Shown here piece by piece: positions 33,678 through 45,206 of a stretch of 64,000 nt of DNA. Below the pieces are notes generated by a model. The model had not been told where the DNA came from, made no database searches, and worked only from the letters and a program-made list of their open reading frames with translations. The position numbers and the translations under genes are program-made. Position 1 is the first letter of the stretch. Each line of letters starts with the position of its first letter. This DNA comes from Furcasterigmium furcatum (taxonomy: Eukaryota > Ascomycota > Sordariomycetes > Glomerellales > Plectosphaerellaceae), in contig BCIA01000002.1 in NCBI GenBank assembly GCA_001599815.1, forward strand, positions 2,639,626-2,703,625, given 5' to 3'.

Positions 33678-35385
33678 TGTTGCGGCGGGTGGCGTATGTT
33701 CAATTGGGTTATGTGGTGCGGTCGAGTATTGGCTGCTAGTAAGAGGGGTTGTTAGACATGCAGCGGTGCGGTCGATAGGGCGGCGGCGGGACGGGGAGCG
33801 ACGAGGAGAGAGATGCGGACTGACGATGTGTGGACAGAGGATGGAGAAGGTGGAAGGTAACCAGGGTGGAAAGAGGACGAAGAGGGTACCTAAGAGAACG
33901 AAATGTGTGCTACCCAGGGTGCACGGGAAAGGAGGGGAATCTATCACAAGCTGACGACGAGATGGTTCAAGATTTGAGGGCTCCGGGTCGCGGACTAAAT
34001 TTCAGGGTTTCCCTTCAGCGCGAATCCCGATCGGGGGAAACCTGGAACGAACGGCACCCCGGAAGGAAGGTAGGTACCTCCCGTCAGCACCAGGGTAGTA
34101 GTAGGCTACCTAGGTAGCCAAGTAGCCCAGGCTGGAGCCCGTAGCTAGGTAGGTCGGTAGGTAGTACCTGCCTAGGTGCCTCGTACTGTGCCGTCCAGTC
34201 GGCAAGTATAATTATGTACCGTACCGTACCTAGCTCCCGAGACCAGGGCCTGGGGTGAGCTTTGGGGGCCCCCTCGGGTGCCGTCTTACGGTGAGGCGTC
34301 CACAGTCCACAGTCCAAGTTGAATAGTACGCAGGTAACTTAAAGCAAGCAGTTTGGGGTCGAAGTCATAGCTGCATAAATTCCAGCGGGGAGAAGCGCGT
34401 GAGGGGGAAAACGTGGAAGGAAACCAAGAATAAGCATCCATCGAGAAATATTCCGACCTATTTCCAGTGGCCGAGACAAACGGCTGAGTCCTGGGACCCC
34501 ATCCCGAAGCAAGGAGACCAGTTGCAACGGATGCCCCCTGGTCACAGACTTATGTACATTGGATCCTTCCTGCAGCCGGGCTGAGATGGGGCGACTCTCC
34601 TGAGACGGCGCAGAATGTGGCCTGAAAGACTCTCGCGCACAAAAGGCAACGCCAGTCGGAGGGGGCCTGATGGGCTCTCTCTGGTTATAGGTGTGTACAT
34701 AGATCACCCACAACTCGATCACTTCAAAAGTCCTTGTCGCACCGATAGAGGCACATGCACCACCTCACCCTTTTGACCCTCGGCCATCAGTTGAAGAGGT
34801 GCTGAAGTCAGTAAGTATACAGCAGGAACATTGCATTCATCCATTGACTTAAACTGCCCGACACCGTCCAGAAAAGCCCGTGCACCATGACAGTCAAGCC
34901 GTGTCACTTTTTACATTCATTATCCAAGACGGAACCATATTCCGGGCTTCTATGGCCTCAGGGAACCCTAGAGCATCCCCAGAGCCATTCGAAATAGGTC
35001 TCCCAAGAGCAGAGACGTCGACACCTGGTTCCCTGCCTAGTTTGTCTGGCTAGGGTGGCGTCCGATGTGGCGCCAACGTGGCTCAGTCAATCCGCCACAG
35101 CCACTCCCCACAACCTGAAAGGCCACACATCATCCAAGCTCTCTGTCTCTCTCACTCGTCTGAGCCGGCCTGGTCTGGTTGCCTTCGTTACCTCTCCCAA
35201 CTTCGAAGCTCCCCCTCCACGACAACTTCCCTCCCCGCTCCCTTCAACTGCCAATCGCGCGCATAAAGGTCTGCACCTCGTGACGGAGCAGTACCTTCCG
35301 CGGTTGATTGTCTTCGCTGTCTATCTTCTATCCTCCTCTCCATCACCCCCCCCCGGCCGACCAACAACCGTCACCGCCATCTATC
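33678..35385. other. Divergent spacer between the small membrane-protein gene and SEC24
   Basis: This 1.7-kb spacer holds two promoters. The part from 34070 to 34240 is dense in CCTAGGTA/GGTAGGTA motifs and repeated GTACC. From about 35080 to 35385 the + strand is C/T-rich, consistent with the SEC24 leader. No gene is supported. Confidence 0.55.
34100..34240. repeat. Cluster of CCTAGGTA / GGTAGGTA / GTACC motifs
   Basis: The stretch contains ctacctaggtagcc, gctaggtaggtcggtaggtag, cctaggtgcc and three tandem gtacc units within about 140 bases. The same short motif recurs in many other spacers of this window. Confidence 0.6.
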
Positions 35386-38376
35386 ATGTCGGCGCCGCTC
35401 GAGGGCTACGGCCAACAACCCCCGGCCGACCAACCTTACACCGACCAGGCCCAGCAAGGCTTTGAGGGCCAGGACGCCGGTGCTCCTCCCGCCGGCGCAC
35501 CCGCTCATGACCACGGCAAGAAGAAGAAGAGGGGATACGCAACCCAGGCCTACGAGTTCGGTGCTGGTGGCAATGCTGCCGCCGCAACCCCTGGCGCCGC
35601 CCAACCCTACGGCGCTCCTGCCCAGCCTCAAAATCCCCAGGCTCAACCCTATGGCGCGCAGTACCCCGGCCAGGACGCCCAACAGCCCGCTGCTCCTCAG
35701 TACGGAGCTCCCGCTTCTCAATATGGCGCCCCTCAGCCCGGTGCCCCCGCCGCTGCCCCCGCCGCCGCTCCCCAACCTCAGTACGGATACCAGGCTCCTG
35801 ATGCCTCTGGTTATCCTGGGGCCCCCGGTGCCACGCCTGGCGTGGCCGGTATCAACCAGCAGATGGCCGGCATGAATATTGCAGGACAGCCTCAAGCCCC
35901 CCCGGCGCAGGCGGCTGCCAGGCCCGTCGCCCTGAACCAGCTATACCCTACAGATCTGCTGAACCAGCCCTTCAACGTCTCCGAGCTGGACCTCCCCCCG
36001 CCTCCCATCATTCTGCCTCCTAATGTAGGTCATGTGCCGGCCCTGGGTCTCGCCGCAGGAACATCGCTAACCCGGGTGTTTCCCCGTGCAGTCCAGCGTC
36101 ACCCCCTCGCCAGATGCCAACTGCTCTCCACGATACGTCAGATCAACCCTCAACGCCGTTCCCACGACACACTCCCTCCTCAAGAAGTCGAGGCTTCCTT
36201 TTGCGCTGGTCATCCAACCCTATGGCTCGCTGCACGATAACGACGACACCGTGCCAATCGTTCAGGACCAGATCATCGCCCGATGCCGTCGCTGCAGAAC
36301 CTACATCAACCCCTTCGTGACCTTCCTCGACCACGGTCACCGATGGAGGTGTAACATGTGCCAGCTCACCAATGACGTGCCCCAGGCTTTCGACTGGGAC
36401 GCATCACTTCAGAAGCCCACGGATCGCTGGGGCCGCCATGAACTGAACCACGCCGTCGTCGAGTTCGTCGCGCCGCAAGAGTACATGGTCCGTCCGCCGC
36501 AGCCTCTTGTCTACATGTTCCTCTTCGACGTCAGCTACGCCGCCGTCTCGACCGGCCTCCTCGCCACCAGCGCACGTACCATACTCGACAGCCTCGACAG
36601 GATACCGAATGCTGATCGCCGTACCCGCCTCGGATTCATGGCCGTCGATTCGAATCTTGGCTACTTTTCGATCCCCAAGGATGACCAGGAGAATGGCGAG
36701 ACCGGCATGCTGGTCGTTGGCGACCTGGACGAGCCTTTCCTCCCCGTCCCTCAGGATCTGCTAGTCACTCTCTCCGAGAGCCGCCAGAGCATCGAAAACT
36801 TCCTGACCAAGCTGCCCGAGATGTTCCAGAACAACCAGAGCAACGGCTTCGCCTTGGGGCCTGCTCTGCGCGCCGGCCACAAGCTCATTTCCGCTCTGGG
36901 TGGCAAGATTGTGGTACTCAGCGCTTCCCTGCCCAACCTTGGCGTTGGTAAGCTGGAGATGCGCGAGGACAAGAAGTTGCTCGGAACCAGCAAGGAGAGC
37001 TCGCTGCTTCAGACGGCCAACAGCTTCTACAAGAGCTTCGCCGTGGAGTGTTCCAAGAACCAAGTATCCATCGACATGTTCCTGTTCTCGTCGCAATACC
37101 AGGACGTCGCATCTCTCAGCAACCTCCCCCGCTACACAGGTGGCCAGACATACTTCTACCCCGGCTGGAACGCTGGCCGCCCCGAGGACGCCATCAAGTT
37201 TGCCTCCGAGTTCAGCGACCACCTGTCGTCCGAGATTGGCCTGGAGGCTGTCCTGAGGGTCCGCGCCACATCTGGCCTGCGCATGAACTCATTCTATGGC
37301 AACTTCTTTAACCGTAGTTCCGACCTCTGCGCTTTCCCAGCCTTCCCTCGCGACCAGTGCTACGTGGTCGAGGTTGCCATCGACGAGAGCTTGACCAAGA
37401 ACACCGTCTGCATGCAGACGGCCGTGCTGCATACGACCTGCAATGGCGAGCGCCGCATCCGTGTCATGACGCTCTGCCTGCCGACGACGACCAACCTGGC
37501 CGACGTCTACGCTTCAGCCGACCAGCAGGCAATCACGACCTACTTCAGCCACAAGGCAGTCGAGCGTGCGCTCGGTGGCGGGCTCGAAGCTGCCCGTGAC
37601 TCCCTGCAGAACAAGCTTATCGAGCTGCTCCAGACCTTCAGGAAGGAGTTGGCCGGCGGTAGCATGGGCGGTGGCCTCCAGTTCCCCTCGAACCTGCGCG
37701 GACTGCCTCTTCTGTTCCTGGGCCTGATGAAGCACGTCGGCCTCCGCAAGTCGGCGCAGATCCCGTCCGACTTGCGCTCGGCTGCCCTCTGCCTCCTGTC
37801 AACGCTACCCGTTCCCCTCCTCATGCAGTACATCTACCCGAGGATGTACTCGCTCCACGATATGCCCGACAACGCCGGCACGCCGGATCCCGAGACTAGT
37901 CAGATCGTGCTGCCGCCGCCGGTGAACCTGTCGTCTGAGCGATTCGTGTCCTACGGGATGTATCTCATCGACGATGGCCAGACGCAATTCCTGTGGATTG
38001 GTCGGGACACGGTGCCACAGTTGCTGGTGGATGTGTTTGGCGTAGAGGACCGCACACAGCTGCGCGTGGGCAAGGGCCAGGTACCGGAGCTGGACAACGA
38101 CTTCAACGAGCGGGTGAGGTCTGTAATCCAAAAGAGCAAGGACAACCAGGCCAAGGGGGTGGGCAGCATCACGGTGCCGCACTTATACGTGGTGCGGGAG
38201 GACGGCGAACCGAGCCTGAAGCTGTGGGCACAGACGCTCTTGGTGGAGGACCGGGCAGACCAGGGCATGAGCGCGGCGCAGTGGTTGGGCATCTTGCGCG
38301 AGAAGGTATGCCTCCCCGTCTGAAGACCATTGAATGTGACATGAGGGGCTAACGTGGTGGACAGGTCATGACGTAG
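35386..38376 (+). CDS. SEC24: COPII coat cargo-adaptor subunit Sec24
   Basis: Three exons (35386-36024, 36092-38305, 38365-38376) encode 954 aa. Sec24 with Sec23 forms the inner COPII coat and selects cargo at ER exit sites. Residues 1-190 are a Pro/Gln/Ala/Tyr-rich disordered region with repeated YGAP units. The zinc-finger cysteines are C278, C281, C300 and C303 (ARCRRCRTYINPF ... RWRCNMC). They are followed by the trunk (vWA-like, VYMFLFDVSYAAV), beta-sandwich, helical and C-terminal gelsolin-like domains (FVSYGMYLIDDGQTQFLWIGRD). The last exon is only 12 nt and adds VMT plus stop after LREK. Reading through the last intron would instead end VCLPV, so the spliced form fits the family better. 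Confidence 0.95.
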
Positions 38377-39294
38377 GACAGGGACTTGGCGAAAGAGGTG
38401 TTCGGATGGCGGTGAGTTGGGAGGTGTGCCATGGCGTGACGATGAATTGTCTGTATAGACGCGTGAGGAAGGATCCCTCAGGGGCAGACCCTGCTGTCAG
38501 TTTCTCTCAATGTAGCGATGACGTGCGGGATGGTCTGTCTTTCGGGCACGCATTTTGCGTGATGCTGTGGGTTTGACGGAGGACGTGATGACCCGGTCCA
38601 CGCAAGAAAGACATGTTAATAGTGTATTTCTGATTTATTACAGGAAGAGAAAAGGATTCCAGAACATGTTTTCTTGGTGGGGAGGCAGTTGCCAGGGCGG
38701 CAGATGAGACGACTCCTGTGATGTCAAGTCCATGATAAACGATGTACCCACAGTGAGGCTACGATCAAACAACGTGTTGAGTTGAGGGCGCGTCCAGTCC
38801 AGTCCAGCCCTTGCATGAGGAAGAAGACCGGTAGAGGGCAGCCGTGCCTGGCGAGTGATACAGGTGCACCTCAACATATGATGGATGCCATGCAGAAGTG
38901 ACATGGAAGTGGATGTGATGAGAACTGACTCAGGCAGCCCCTTGGGTGGTGGAAAGAGCGACAGGGGTAGGCGGGGTGAAACGGGCCTGGGATTGGGGTG
39001 AAACACACGCGCCGGGTCAAACAGACGGGCGGTGTGGCCAATAGGGGGCTGGCCTAGGCGCCGGGGGTCAGCGGGTGGGCACGGTGACGGGGCGTTCAGG
39101 GCGTCCACGTTCCAATTCGTGAGGGGCGAGGGCCGAGGGGCTATATTTGGGGCATGGCGGTCCCGTCGTTGCCCGTGGACGAGGTTGGCAAGTTGGGTAC
39201 TACATATCCCGTTGTAAGGTAGGTGCCGGTGGACGGGCGGTGGGCGATGTGACTGTACTGTGCCGAGGGTGTCATGTCATGGGATGGGAACCGA

Positions 39295-39322
39295 GAGGTT
39301 CCATAACTTGTCATGGAACCTC
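39295..39322. repeat. Perfect 10-bp inverted repeat with 8-base loop
   Basis: gaggttccat at 39295-39304 is followed after eight bases by its exact reverse complement at 39313-39322. It lies in the SEC24-MAPK spacer, about 0.9 kb past the SEC24 stop. The role is unknown. Confidence 0.7.
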
Positions 39323-40150
39323 CAGGTCGACATGGAGGCGATGGACGGGATGGGAAGCAACCTAACGGCCAATGAATGGGGGCGGGCGAGGCCGTCCGGC
39401 GGGAGAGGGGCAAACATGCCGTTCCAGGTCCCTGCGCGTAAAAATCAACGACCCCGAAAACTGGCAGACAGCACTGTGAGTGCTCAGTGGCGGACCTATA
39501 GGTGCCCATGGACCTGCTAGCTCGTCGGTCCCTGCCCCTCTCACCCGGGCTGGTCGAATTATTAGTTCTACTGGACCAAGCTGGATCTCAGGATACCGAC
39601 AACGACCCCTCTTCTGCTCGATCAATCACTCGCTTCCTACCTACCTACCAACCTAGCTACAGCTCAATCCAGACCTCACCTCACATCGCCTGCAGCTTGT
39701 TCACACCCTCCGCCGTGGCACCCCGCCGCAAATCACGGGAGCAACAGGGAGACCAAACGGCCGTGCTCAGGCCTCCTTGGGCTCCTCTTATCCACCACCA
39801 CCACCACCTTCTCCTCCTCCATCCTCCAAGAAGCTGGCTGGTTTCCATCCAACCATCGACCTACCAACTGCCCCCCTGGTGTGCACCTCGCCATTCCTCT
39901 CTTTCTCACTCTCCCGCCCGGCCCCCCTCCTTTCTCCCACTCTCACCCCCTGCCCGTACTCCCCTTTCCCATCTCAAGACCTGCCGGTGCTGCTCCGTCA
40001 AAAGGCTCTGCACCTCCTCTTCCCCTCCTCTGATCCATCCCATCATCCCTGGCCGAAGCCGAACTCCAGAGACAAACAACACCACCTTTCGACACCGAAG
40101 CGGGGCTTCCATCCTTCACCTCAACTTGGACTTGGAACGAGGATCTAGAC

Positions 40151-40457
40151 GTAAGTACCAAGCTTCTCGGAGCTTGTTCCCTTCCGTCCAAAACCATGTC
40201 ATCGACAGACCCTCGTCGTCGATCCTCCTGCCTCTCGTTTCCCCAACCCGACAGAAGGGGAGAGCTTGCTGCTGTCGCTATCTTATCCCCCGCACCGGGT
40301 CGTAGCTTGCCTGGCCGGCCTCGCAGCTGCTCGAGGGAGAGAGACGTCCGCAAGTCGCAAGGTCTCGCGCTTCCCAAAACCCCATCGCGGGGTAATCTCA
40401 CTGACTCTGGCGTGAAAAGAAAAGGGGGATGTATGGCTGACATTCTCCTGCGTGCAG
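40151..40457 (+). other. Candidate leader (5' UTR) intron of the MAP kinase gene
   Basis: A perfect GTAAGT donor at 40151 and a TGCAG acceptor ending at 40457 bracket 307 bases in the pyrimidine-rich leader, with a CACTGACTC branch-like site near 40400. If spliced, it removes most of an upstream reading frame that starts at 40196. This is inferred from splice signals only. Confidence 0.35.
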
Positions 40458-40984
40458 AAGCCTCCCATCGAGCGGCCTCGTACAAGTAGCTATCGCCGGC
40501 AATCTGAAGCGGTCAGACAGCCTCGCGGGAAACAATTCAGACCGTTCCCTGACCCATCCGTCCGCCTCCCCCGGCCAACCCGGCATCCAGCCTGACCATC
40601 CATCGTAAAACGCCCCTCCGTCCTGCAACGAGCGGGGCCAGTTCCTCTTCAAGACACAAGGCCCGAGCGAGCGGATCATCGACGACAGCCCCGTCCCCAT
40701 TCATTCACTCACTCGCCCTTCCATCCATCGGACACCTTGCATGCTCGCCCTCAGAGCTTCCTTCCCTTGACCTTCAACCCCAGCCTGCGATACTCGGCCC
40801 ATTGATTGGATCCGATCAACCAGCAGCTACGATCTCGCTGCCTCGGACTGCCCTCTCTCACCGGCTCGTACTCTGGCCCACGACTCTACCCTCGTGCTCT
40901 GGGTCGCCCGAATATCTCTAGCCTCTCCCGAACAGGTCGTTGTCTTTCTCAATCGGCAGACAGCTCCCCGAATCAATTGCCAAC

Positions 40985-42242
40985 ATGTCGCGAAGCAATG
41001 CGCCCAATCCCACGGGATCCCGTAAGATCTCCTTCAACGTCAGCGAGCAGTACGACATTCAAGATGTCGTCGGCGAGGGCGCCTATGGCGTCGTCTGGTA
41101 AGATGCGCCACGCCAGACTGTCTTTCCCCCGAGTCACGATTTGGCTAACTGACTGGACCAAAGCTCCGCTATTCACAAGCCCTCTGGCCAAAAGGTCGCT
41201 ATCAAGAAGATCACCCCCTTCGACCACTCCATGTTCTGCCTCAGGACCCTGCGTGAGATGAAGCTCCTGAGATACTTCAACCACGAGAACATCATCTCCA
41301 TCCTCGACATTCAGAAGCCCCGCGGCTATGACTCGTTCAACGAGGTGTACCTCATTCAGGTAATTACTCGACTTGACCTCTCCCCGTGATCGTCGCATCA
41401 CCTTGCTAACAACCCGCTTGTACAGGAACTCATGGAGACGGACATGCACCGCGTCATTCGCACCCAGGATCTCTCCGACGACCACTGCCAATACTTCATT
41501 TACCAGACCCTCCGCGCTCTCAAGGCCATGCACTCCGCCAACGTCCTCCACCGTGACCTCAAGCCCTCCAACTTGCTCCTCAACGCCAACTGCGACCTGA
41601 AAGTGTGCGACTTTGGTCTCGCCCGATCCGCCGCCTCCCAGGAGGACAACTCTGGCTTCATGACGGAATATGTCGCCACACGCTGGTACCGTGCGCCCGA
41701 AATCATGTTGACCTTCAAGGAGTATACCAAGGCGATCGACGTCTGGTCCGTCGGCTGTATTCTCGCCGAGATGCTCAGTGGAAAGCCGCTGTTCCCTGGC
41801 AAGGACTGTACGTGCCTTCCCCCACCTTACCCATTTGCACGACAAGAGAAGCTCACATGCCACAGACCACCACCAGCTCACCCTCATCCTCGATGTTCTG
41901 GGAACACCGACGATGGAGGACTACTACGGCATCAAGTCGCGCCGCGCGCGTGAATACATCCGCTCGCTGCCGTTCAAGAAGAAGGTTCCTTTCCGGACCC
42001 TCTTCCCCAAGACGTCTGACCTGGCGCTCGACCTCCTTGAGAAGCTACTCGCCTTCAACCCGGTCAAGCGCATCACGGTCGAGGAGGCCCTCAAGCACCC
42101 ATACCTCGAGCCCTACCACGATCCCGACGACGAGCCCACTGCGCCGCCCATTCCCGAGGAGTTCTTCGACTTTGACAAGCACAAGGACAGCCTAAGCAAG
42201 GAGCAGTTGAAGCAGCTCATCTACCAGGAGATCATGCGGTGA
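40985..42242 (+). CDS. PMK1: Fus3/Kss1-type MAP kinase (Pmk1 orthologue)
   Basis: Four exons (40985-41097, 41164-41359, 41426-41807, 41866-42242) encode 355 aa, the usual length for this family. It is the terminal kinase of the Ste11-Ste7 cascade. In filamentous ascomycetes this cascade controls cell fusion, invasive growth and development. Visible sites: glycine loop GEGAYG (30-35), ATP-binding Lys52, catalytic Asp147 in HRDLKPSN, DFG at 165-167, activation loop T183-E184-Y185 and the downstream RWYRAPE. The N-terminus MSRSNAPNPTGSRKISFNVS and the C-terminal EEFFDFDKHKD ... IYQEIMR are near-invariant in Sordariomycetes as I recall. Introns are 58-66 nt, each at phase-consistent positions. 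Confidence 0.97.
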
Positions 42243-42964
42243 GCACTACTCAGTGCTGGCGTCAGGATGGCACCATGGGCCCATCGATAGGCATGTCTGG
42301 GGTTTCATGATAGGGAAAAGGAAAAGCCACCCACTGGACTATTGTATGACGGGGCAGGAGAAGATGCATGCGTGGCATATGAACAAAGAAGCACGTAACA
42401 GAAATCCGCGGATCGACACCAGTGGGTGTGCTGGAATGAGGTGACCACAACCCGGGTGGGAGTGGATGGGCAAGGCAGCAGTACGCTGCGCAGCATTTAC
42501 TTTGTCGAATTTACTTAAGCATGGATTTCAGATGTACTGTTCCGTGCCATGTGTGCCATGGATTCTTGTGGTACATCCGAAGTCGCTGCCATTTCATCTT
42601 TTGATATCGCATAGGGCACAGTGTGAGCGTATCAAGGTAAGTTGAGGTCAGTAGGATGAAGATTACAGTTGCGGAGTTGCTGGCCAGTCGTAGCCGAAGG
42701 GTATCATCGCATTCATTAATCACCATGCCCGCTCATCCGGCGAGCCGCATGTAACCTTTCCTCTTTTCCGTCCCCAGATATCCTGCTCCTTCTCTCCTCG
42801 CATAGCCAATTGGAGTGGGGTGGTTCCTGTGTGTGTCTGGTCGCTCTGCTCCCATTTCCACGGCGATGATTCGGAGGGGCTAACAAGGCGTTGACCACGC
42901 CTGGCCCGGTTCGACGTGCAGCATCGCATCAATTACAAGCTTGGAAGACTCGCTGTGCAGCGGG
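42243..42964. other. Convergent 3' spacer between the MAP kinase and TLDc genes
   Basis: This 722-base spacer holds both 3' UTRs. No coding sequence is supported. Confidence 0.5.
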
Positions 42965-44136
42965 CTACATCCCCAGCACCCATAGCTCCACTCCCAAAAT
43001 GCCAAACTTGTCCCCCTCGTCGCTAAGGGGCTCGTTCCCGAAAGTTTGGCTGCGGCCGCTGCGGCCGCGGCCGAGGGAGTCGTCGAGCCACAGGCCGTAG
43101 TGGCCATCTCCAGCGCCCATAGAGAGGAATCCTGTTTCACAGTTGATGTAGTAGTCGTTGATGCCCGAATAGGGGAAGGCCTTGAAACGGATGGACTCTG
43201 ATAGGGCCGGGGAGGGAGGGGGTTTTGCCTCCGCTGACGCCGGGGTCCCGTTTTCCTTTTCTGTTGATAATGCTGCTTGCGCGCCGTCGGTGAGCAGGTC
43301 GGGGGGCGCGAGGGCAGATGTGCCTGGGGAAGAGCGACTGTGGCCAGCGGCGATGGTCGTGGTGCGGGTTGCTGTGATGTTGGATGTGTCGGCGGAAGGA
43401 GGGGGCGGGAGGCCGGCGAGGAGAGAGGCGCGCCAGAGAAAGCACTCGCCATTGCCGAAGTAGCTGGGTGCCGGGCGGGGATATTCGGAGAGGTAGGCAC
43501 CAAAGGTCTAGACAATAGCGGTCAGGGTGCCGATTCTCACGAGAACGCAATCGTGGCTGGGCCGTCTGGACTTACCCCACCTGCTTCGTCCCTTACGACA
43601 AGGACAAAGCCGATCCGCCGCCCGAAAACAGCCGCGGCCTTCTGATAGAGCGTCGCGAGACTGGCGCCGTCCTGGTCGAGGCTGTATATCAACCGCCAAT
43701 CCTCGAGGATGCGGAGTCGTTCCGGCAGCATGATGCGAATCTCTTCGGCGATGCTGGTCGAGAGCAGCCGAGCGGAGGGCGGGGTGCTCTCCCTGTACCC
43801 ATGGAGGACAACAGGGTCAAGGGGCGGCGGCCGGAAGGGCGAGGCTGTCCGTTTCATATGCGGCGGAACGAAGACGTCGCTGATACCATCTTTGGAGGGG
43901 AAGGGTTCGGTGTAGGAGTGGGCGAGGCGCGGGGCGCTGTCGTGGGACCCGGAACCGTCGGCGGACATGTCGGTGGTAGAGAAATGGCGCATAAAGCCAG
44001 ACCACATGGAGGAGATCATAGAGTTGCTCATGGAGGGGTTGTGCGAGGAGTGGTTTGGCGTGCGGGCGCCAGAGGAAGTCGAGAGCGGTGACCGGGTGCC
44101 GGGGCTGGGAGAGGGTGTGTGTCGCTGGTCTGCCAT
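42965..44136 (-). CDS. OXR1: TLDc-domain protein (oxidation resistance protein 1 family)
   Basis: Two exons on the - strand (44136-43576, 43507-42965) encode 367 aa, joined in phase 0 at DEAGG-TFGAYLSEY. The N-terminal 125 residues are Ser/Pro-rich and disordered. The TLDc domain starts near LSTSIAEEIRIMLPERLRILEDWRLIYSLDQDGASLATLY. It continues through FGAYLSEYPRPAPSYFGNGECFLW and ends with CETGFLSMGAGDGHYGLWLDDSLGRG, FGNEPLSDEGDKFGILGVELWVLGM. A low-complexity insert of about 70 residues (Pro/Ser/Thr/Ala) splits the domain. Oxr1 proteins protect against oxidative stress, and TLDc proteins bind the V-ATPase and drive its disassembly in yeast. The role here is inferred from family membership. 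Confidence 0.9.
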
Positions 44137-45206
44137 GGCGGGAGATTGGGTGTAAGCAAGTCTGGAGGATATCGTGTATAGTATATATATCCAAGATGTA
44201 TGTAGATTCGGAAGTCAGGGATGAGGCGAAGTGTCCTGGCGTCCTGATGTGGTTTGTAGTTGAGCGGAATCTCGGTCTGGTTCCAGATCCCCGTCGTCTG
44301 CTTGACCGCTGCCACCTCGTCTTGGCGAGCTGCCTTACAGATGGAGACAGCCCGGCCAAGGAGCACCTCGGACGGCAGTCGACCAGAAAGTCCTGTGGAC
44401 TCGTCGGGATGGCTCGTAGGATCCGTCAGACGGAGCTTCGGGATCAGGGCGCGGGGTGGTTGAAGATCGTCAGCGGGTGTCCGTCAAGGCCGCGGTCCGC
44501 CTCTCAGTGTCTGCCTGGTATGCGAGTGGCATGGGATTCTCAGGGCCGCTCGCGAGGCAGGCTAAGAGGTGCTGGAGGAATGGAAGACGACAAAACCAAT
44601 CGGACAGAGCGTACTTCTTGCAGTGGTGAGTAAGTAGGTGCCCTGGTTAGGTAATAATGGTCGACCATTGGAGCTTCCCATTCCATCGCCGGGGCGGGAT
44701 TCCACAGGGTTTGCTGACGTCAGGTTTCGGCCATGGACCACCCACGGTGCCACGACCTTTCGCAGGCGACCCCTCCATCCTAGGTACCTAGGTATTGACG
44801 AGTTGTAAAATGAGCAGGACCGACCAGACATGTCAGATAATGGGATCATCTGATACACCTTATTACACTACGCTCTAGTAGGGTATACAGGTTGACAGAC
44901 AGCCATCAACAACTCGAATAGTAAACCGCAGGAACGATTGTTGTTTTCCTCCACTCAAGGGCGTTCATCATCTCCCAGAAAGAAACGCCCTTGACTTGGG
45001 CATGAGCGTCAGCCTCCCAGTCAAGCCTCATATCTCAGCGAGTGAATCATGCCCATCTCCTCCAGTCAAAAAATGCCACCGCGAGCAAAATATGCACAAC
45101 GAACGCTCTCCCGTCGCAAAAACCGGGGTATACAGTAGTCTCGTCTCCGTCCCCAGCACTGAAATGGTCCCATTTTCCCCCCCCTCGTCGCCAGGCCACC
45201 ACTGTC
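44137..45206. other. Spacer upstream of the TLDc gene with a perfect CCTAGGTA palindrome
   Basis: This 1.07-kb spacer holds the TLDc promoter and the 3' flank of the next - strand gene. A perfect 14-bp palindrome CCTAGGTACCTAGG lies at 44779-44792. No gene is supported. Confidence 0.55.
44779..44792. repeat. Perfect palindrome CCTAGGTACCTAGG
   Basis: The 14 bases equal their own reverse complement. Related CCTAGGTA sequences occur in at least eight other spacers of this window, so this is the longest clean example of a dispersed motif. A binding site or a simple-sequence relic are both possible. Confidence 0.8.

Larger units (their letters stand above)
38377..40984. other. Spacer upstream of the MAP kinase gene, with a long C/T-rich leader
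   Basis: The left part (38377-39600) holds the 3' flank of SEC24 and a hairpin at 39295-39322. From about 39600 to 40984 the + strand is pyrimidine-rich and probably contains the promoter and a long leader of the MAP kinase. A candidate leader intron is annotated separately. No protein-coding gene is supported, although a 97-codon upstream frame is open at 40196-40489. Confidence 0.55.

Noticed and set aside
42880..43515. 211-codon - strand frame overlapping the TLDc gene
   Set aside because: It is a shifted-frame shadow of TLDc exon 2, which in its proper frame encodes the conserved C-terminal half of the domain.
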